64,000 nucleotides of DNA from Anagrus nilaparvatae (Eukaryota > Arthropoda > Insecta > Hymenoptera > Mymaridae), in assembly GCA_022575985.1 (NCBI GenBank), contig JAKSXM010000272.1:4402001-4466000 (forward strand), given 5' to 3'. The position numbers and the translations under genes are program-made. The notes under the pieces were generated by a model. That model worked only from the letters and a program-made list of their open reading frames with translations, had not been told where the DNA came from and searched no databases. This document shows positions 58,812 to 64,000 of the stretch, one piece after another; positions within the stretch are counted from its first letter, which is position 1, and each line of letters begins with the position of its first letter.

Positions 58812-59267
58812 TTTTTTATTTGATAATAAATTAAAAAAAAAAAAATTAAATTCATTAATGTATAATAATGTAATAATAATTAATAAAAAAAATAATTAAT
58901 AAAAAAAATCGAAAAATAATATAACAAATTAACAATACACCGCCTTAAAAAAAATACACAAGCGAGGAATAATTAAATAAGTAAACATTAAAACAAAATA
59001 ATAAATGTAAAAAAAAAAAAGAAAAATAAATAAATTTTTACTTATTTTCTGTTAATTATACATTGAAATGATATGTATTCATAATCATTTCAATAGCTTT
59101 AAATATTTTAAATAATTTCAATCTCGCCATTGAATTTATGATATCCGTCATTGACATATATCAATTTCTTCTAAGTAATTGTTTCAATGGTACCGGTTTT
59201 TCAGTGCACGCACATTTTTTCTTTTTTTCAAAAAAATTTTTTTTTTGTCTTAAAAATAAAAAAAAAT
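58812..59267. other. No gene; A-rich low-complexity sequence
   Basis: Poly-A/T stretches without coding signal. A short inverted word around 59065-59092 (GAAATGATA/TCATTTC) is present. Confidence 0.4.
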
Positions 59268-61036
59268 ACCCTACCAACTAGCTGACACTAAGGTTCCTCA
59301 AACAATGGGCTACAACAAATATTATTGATTACAACCATGCAATTATACATACATTTTTCGTTTTTAGTAGCTGGTAAAGTAGATTATTAAGATCATTTTG
59401 TTATTAAAGTGAAAATTCTAGCGTCCATGGATTGGTCGCGCCGGCGTTAATGGATTTTAAATCATTTTTGCATAATTAAAAAGAGACAAATATAAAAAAA
59501 GCTAATTTTATTTTTTTTTATAAAATTTTATTTTATTAGAATATATAATTATCCCTTAATAATTAAAATATTGGGTAACATGATTTTTTTTGTTTTGTCA
59601 AAGAAATGGTTGGTAACGATGCGAAAATTACAAATATTCGCTCAATTATTATAAAAAGATAGGAGCTTTTACCAGAAATAATAATAATTTCTTATAATTT
59701 ATTTTCTCAGTGTACTTCTTGCATTTGACCAATCTTCCGCATCAATGATAATAATAATAATAATAATAATATTTTGTAATAAAAAAAATAACCACATCAA
59801 TTGCTTCAAGATTTTAACATTATTTATATTATTTCTATTAATCACAAAATAATAAATTATTATTTAATTCTATAAATTGTTTGATTCTTTAAAAAATGCC
59901 AATATAACTTTTAAATCTTAATTTTAAAATGCAAACATAACCATTTAATATTTTTAGGCTGTTTATTATTGTTTATAATTTCATTAAGCTGCACACATAA
60001 ATAAACATAGCAACGAGCAAAATAATCCAAGGAAGTCAAAAAGAGGCAAGATTTCCATCACTCTTTCTTGTGTGTTATAATTTATATCAAAATAAAAAAA
60101 AAATTGTGATCGGATACAAAAAATTACTATAAACTAAATTTCTAAAACATGGACGCTCATTGAAATAAATTAGATATGTCCAAAACGAAAAATAAATTTG
60201 GTGTTTTATGTATTTTTTTGTGAAAAAAATTTTAGGAAAAAAATTTTCAAAAAATTAAGTATAAAATTGGAGATATCAAGTAAAAACCATACTTTCAAGT
60301 ATAAGAACTTTTATGGAAATAAATGAGGTATTACATCTAAAATAAAAAAAAGGGGGGGTTTGAGATTTTTTGATTAAAAAATGTTTGGAAAAAAAATTAG
60401 GTCTTAATTCGATAATGGTTTTGAAATATCACTAGTTACAATATTTTCAGATACTAGTACTTTCATAGAATTAAATGAGGTATTACACCAAAAAAAAAGA
60501 AATATTGCAGTTTTTTTTATTTTTCTTTTTTTTTTAATTTTGACAAAAAAAATTTTGAAAAAATTAAGTATCAGATCCAAAAAATTACAATAAGCAAGGT
60601 TCTTAAAACTAGTACTTGCATGAAAATAAATTAGGTTATAAGTCCAAAAAGAAAAAAAAAATTGGTATTTTTTGTATTTTTTTGTGAAAAAATTTTAGAA
60701 AAAAAATTTTTAGAAAATTAAGTATCCGATTCGAGATATCATGTAAAAACCATACTTTCAAATATAAGTACTTTCATGGAAATAAATGAAGTATTAAATC
60801 CAAACAAAAAAAAAAAAGTACCTCAAGCTTTTTTGGTGAAAAAATTTTTGAAAAATAAATGAGGTCTTAATTCCATAATGTTTGTGAAATATCACCGATT
60901 ACATACATACGTACGTACACACACACACACACACAAAACCGGTTTTTTAGCTTCCTGGGGTCCCAAAACGTGCTTATAGGCCAAAAAATTGAAAATCAAA
61001 TTTTGACCTAACACAATGGTTCCACTTTGAGGAACC
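59268..61036. repeat. GGTTCCTCA repeat family, copy 2
   Basis: Starts ACCCTACCAACTAGCTGACA and AAGGTTCCTCA and ends TTTGAGGAACC, matching copy 1 at 45622-46716. It carries the same internal ~120-bp tandem units (about 60100-60890), a CA microsatellite at 60918-60935 and CCCAAAACGTG. About 700 bp near 59360-60090 has no counterpart in copy 1 and may be an insertion. There is a (TAA)n run near 59749-59770. Confidence 0.7.
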
Positions 61037-61093
61037 AATATAAATATAATAAAATCTCTTTTAGAATTTGCTTTTTTTTCTCTCTAACTTACT

Positions 61094-61437
61094 ATGAGTA
61101 ACGAAACGTTAGGGAATAACGAAAATCCAAATTTTGCAGAAAAATGGATAAGATATGAATTGTCTAGTAAGCAAATAGAGGATAGAATCCAGTGGCTTAA
61201 CTGTTTGACAGATGAACAATGGTGGACCGTGGGTCACATTGTAAAAGATTTTGATCATTTAAAAAAAAAAGAAATTACGCTGAAAACATTTGGTTGTCTA
61301 AACAAGTCAACTGCCTTAATAATAAAATAAATGATCAAGACCAAGCAATAAGAGTCTTGACAGAACAAATAGAAAAGATTACGGGAGAAAAGGTGTTTGA
61401 TCTAAAGGAATCGGGTAGAAGATTTTTACCTGAATAA
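61094..61437 (+). pseudogene. Small unidentified protein gene, frame broken at an A10 run
   Basis: From ATG 61094 a frame reads ENPNFAEKWIRYELSSKQIE and DEQWWTVGHIVKDFDHL, then reaches an A10 run (61261-61270). In the first frame it ends at 61328-61330. In another frame the sequence past the run continues with ENIWLSKQVNCLNNKINDQD and ends KESGRRFLPE-stop at 61437. One indel in the run would give a protein of about 114 residues, largely helical and charged, with possible coiled coil. I do not recognise the family. It could be a recent pseudogene, a frameshifted TE accessory ORF, or a real gene with a homopolymer sequencing error. Confidence 0.45.
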
Positions 61438-62023
61438 ATTTTTTTTTTTTTAGCTAAAAAGAATGAAAAAATAATTAGGAGAGCAGTTTTACTTAAAAAC
61501 TTTAAAACAACGTATCACCCTTAAAAATTTATAAAAAACATTTAGCTTCGGGAATTTAACTAGTTTTCAGTTGTTTTATCAAAAAAAAAAAAATTTTGAA
61601 AACTATAAAAACAAATGATTTTAAACTTTTTGAGCAGATTTACTTAAACATAATGCAACATAATATAAGTATTTTCTATATTATATATAGCAAAGTTTTA
61701 ATCATTTCAAAAAATTAAAAATAATTTATTTCATGTTCATTGATGTTTTTCAGTTTTATTTTATTCTATTATTTTTATTATTAAATGAAATTCTAAAATG
61801 TATTTGATTATTGAATTGTGTTTTTAATGTAAAAGGGCGTTTCGCCCATTAAATTAATTATAAGTAAATTAATTAATAATAAATATATAAAAAAATTTTT
61901 TAATTAATTTTAGAAAACTTTTAAAATAAAGATGGACTTTTTTTTTAGTTTTTTAAAATTGCATGATTCATAGATTAGCTTAAAAGATTTTTATAAAATT
62001 AATTTTACAAGTAGATAACGAAC
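61438..62023. other. Intronic AT-rich sequence
   Basis: No coding signal. It reaches the minus-strand donor (GAG|GTTCGT, donor at 62022-62023) of the Fhos FH2 exon. Confidence 0.45.
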
Positions 62024-62291
62024 CTCTGTTATCATTTTGCCTCTTGTTTTGTTTCGTTCCCTGTGATTAGCCTTTTTTTCAAGTTGTTGAATAACTCTTT
62101 CTCTCGTTGTTCTATATTCAAGGGCAAATTCTGAGACTATACGACAAAATTCATTAGGTTTTGTATCTTGAACACGATGGAGTGGTATACCAAGCCAAAG
62201 AATAAATTTGTAAAAACGATTTATAATTCGTCTGTGCACAATACTTAAAACAATTATCCTTTCCGCACAATCTGCTAAAAAATCTGACATT
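62024..62291 (-). CDS. Fhos: FHOD/Fhos formin, exon encoding the end of the FH2 domain
   Basis: On the minus strand an acceptor TTGTATTTAG precedes A|ATG, and the 268 bases are one base plus 89 codons ending at a phase-0 donor (GTTCGT). The product begins MSDFLADCAERIIVL and includes FILWLGIP, EFCRIVSEFALEYRTTRERV and RERVIQQLEKKANHRERNK. The last two are near-invariant in FHOD-type formins and mark the C-terminal helices (post region) of FH2. FH2 dimers bind actin barbed ends and nucleate or bundle filaments. The ATG is internal, not a start codon. The next coding segment is 11.5 kb away at 50504. Upstream FH2 exons are not recognised within 62292-64000 and should lie beyond the window. Confidence 0.92.
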
Positions 62292-63169
62292 CTAAATACA
62301 AGAGAAAAAATTATAAATAAGATTATGTTTATTTTAAAATAAGAAAACAGAACTAAAATAAATTTGTATGAACTAAAACTTATGGATGTTTTTTTGGATG
62401 ATATTAAATTTTAATTTACAAAAATTACTTTTTTAAATTCGAAATTATTTTTTAAAATACTTTAGGAAATTAGTAGTTATTTTAGGTTTTTAAAAATTAA
62501 TTTCTTGATACCGATCGTTATTTCGATACTACCTATGAACAAAAACGCTGCATTAAAGTTGTCGTTTTGCCAGCGATGCACACTCGAGTTACGGGCATCA
62601 AATGCTGGGTTTCCGTCGATATTTCATGTCCCAATCCGAAATGCCGGCCGAGGAACATGTGTGGACCGCTAGGGAATTTCCACACTACCACACAGGGTCC
62701 TCTAGTGGAAATGGAACGGGATTCATTAGTGGCCCATGTAGGGAACTAGTGTGGAAAGCCATTTACGCATGTGTAGACATATTTTTTTCTGCTTTTTATT
62801 TCATATGTGTAATTTATTTATACTTTACATATATGATTGAATTAATAATTAGTTATTACTTATTGTTTATTTTAAATAAATATAATTCATAATGTTAAAT
62901 ATTACATTATAAAAATACACATATTATTAATAGTCAAATAATATATTAGATATATACGTTTATAAGTATGCGTGCGTATGTGCACAGAGTGTAAGCGCGT
63001 GCCTTGAGTAACGGCGCACAGCGCCCAGTCTTAGGACAATAGTCAAAGTAGCAGTACACATTTTTATCTAATAAAGTTTTATAGTTCTTTTGCTACTTAA
63101 ATTATTATATTTTTTATTAAGTTATTTATTTTATCATCACCAAAGTCCTAATTTATAATACATTATACA
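62292..63169. other. Intronic sequence with a GC-richer patch
   Basis: Mostly AT-rich. At 62560-62760 the GC content jumps; frames on both strands are open for 60-96 codons there but lack motifs. The patch may be a fragment of a mobile element or a non-coding exon. A GT-rich 'GTGCGTATGTGCAC' run lies near 62971-62984. Confidence 0.35.
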
Positions 63170-63173
63170 GTCC

Positions 63174-63332
63174 ACTACTCAGCTATTGAACATTATGGTC
63201 CATCTTCGCCACTTTCATTATTAGAAAAAAGAACAAGAGTGACCGAACAAAATTTTCATCAACCGCATGGCGGCAAAGTTATTTTTTTTTTGTGTTTTTG
63301 GAACTGGAGTTTGGAATTTGAGTGAAACAAAA
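63174..63332 (+). other. Unassigned plus-strand open segment preceded by an acceptor-like site
   Basis: After 'ATTATACAG' the frame reads HYSAIEHYGPSSPLSLLEKR and TRVTEQNFHQPHGGKV before low-complexity sequence and a stop near 63332. The composition is protein-like but there is no good donor and no recognised family. It lies opposite in strand to Fhos. Confidence 0.25.
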
Positions 63333-64000
63333 ATACAAATTTATTATTAATAGTTCCAAAAATATATTCAAGTTAAAAAAAAAAAAAAGTGATAAAAGTT
63401 AAAAAATCAATATACATCTTTGAGAAACATGTGAGAGGTTTTACCGGCATCATCACGTCAAGGCCGCCATACAATTTTTTGTGTTACATAATCACGTGCT
63501 TGGTGCAGTTGATCAATTTAATAAATACTTTTTTTTGGTGATGTAATTTCAATGTGAAAAGTTTTAAGTTAACAAAAGTTCATAAAAAGTTTAATTGTTC
63601 TAAGACACAATTAATCAAAAAAAGTTTAAAAAAAAAAAAGTTTCTAAATATATAATTAAATTGTTTAAAATAAATTTTCAAAAGTTATCAATTAAATAAA
63701 CAAATAAAAAATTATTAAAAGTTATTAAAAAAAAATTATTACACAAAAATCAAGAGTTTAAGGTAGTACATTGGATTGTAAAAAAAAATAAATCGATTTT
63801 TTTTTTAATTTATTTTTGAATTACTTATACCCTTAAAAATCACCTGTTAAAATATTTTAATAAAATTCAAACATTTAAACGATCAAAAACGAATTTTACC
63901 GAGCGCGCTTCGTATGTGTAACACAGCAAAAAAAAACTTTAAACGCGTTTTACTCGAAACTACTTTTTTTCAAATGGCCGCAAGGTGATCTCAGGATTGG
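63333..64000. other. No clear gene; AT-rich, possible repeat at the end
   Basis: Low-complexity A/T sequence. The last ~100 bases are richer in GC, with a phrase around GAGCGCGCTTCGTATGTGTA, which may be a repeat edge continuing past the window. Confidence 0.35.

Noticed and set aside
62567..62892. Frames of 60-96 codons in the GC-richer patch
   Set aside because: No motifs, frames open on both strands, hydrophobic low-complexity C-terminus; more likely an element fragment.
1..64000. CRISPR arrays, bacterial operons, phage or plasmid features
   Set aside because: No direct-repeat/spacer arrays and no ribosome-binding-site-led gene clusters; spliced exons and retroelements show that the DNA is eukaryotic nuclear.

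Overview
The window is strongly AT-rich eukaryotic DNA, almost certainly from an insect. A hymenopteran such as a parasitoid wasp would fit the mobile-element mix, but that is an inference. The one well-supported host gene is a formin of the FHOD/Fhos family on the minus strand. Three consecutive exons are visible (62024-62291, 50381-50504, 31551-31718). Their splice sites and phases fit exactly, and they encode the end of the FH2 domain and the C-terminal basic autoregulatory region. The two introns between them are about 11.5 and 18.7 kb. The exon for the extreme C-terminus was not found and may lie before position 1.

Nearly everything else is a graveyard of mobile elements. From left to right: a 281-bp tandem array (2095-3446) abutting a spliced Helitron Rep/Pif1 relic (3447-6408); a 1.3-kb foldback element with TTAA target duplications (6606-7909); a small palindrome with hammerhead-like motifs (9759-10015); an I-group LINE with ORF1, endonuclease, RT and RNase H (10173-14868); a minisatellite and a pogo/Tigger-like MITE (16185-17214); a CTCCAGTC-type MITE (19512-19961); R1-clade, Copia and BEL/Pao relics (22262-27880); and a 2.3-kb non-coding palindrome (28062-30355).

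Downstream of the third Fhos exon in genomic order lies a nested stack at about 32.6-41.5 kb. A member of the same palindrome family is split by an inverted Penelope-like element (PLE) pair. That pair is itself interrupted by a BEL/Pao LTR element with both LTRs, which carries an R1 fragment in its gag. A 1.44-kb palindromic element sits in the PLE RT gene, and a mariner-type MITE sits in the other PLE arm. Further right are a minus-strand LINE relic (42.5-44.0 kb), an R1 fragment plus a second CTCCAGTC MITE, two copies of a GGTTCCTCA repeat family, a BEL integrase relic, an F-box-like pseudogene, and the best-preserved R1-clade copy (53.2-57.3 kb). After these come a gypsy-type LTR with primer-binding site, and a short frameshifted ORF of unknown identity at 61.1-61.4 kb.

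No transposable element here looks intact: each coding copy has frameshifts, stops or deletions. The genes do not form a pathway. The window is best read as the 3' half of one large host gene whose introns, and whose downstream flank or final intron, have accumulated layered insertions. All similarity statements come from reading motifs by eye; no database search was run.
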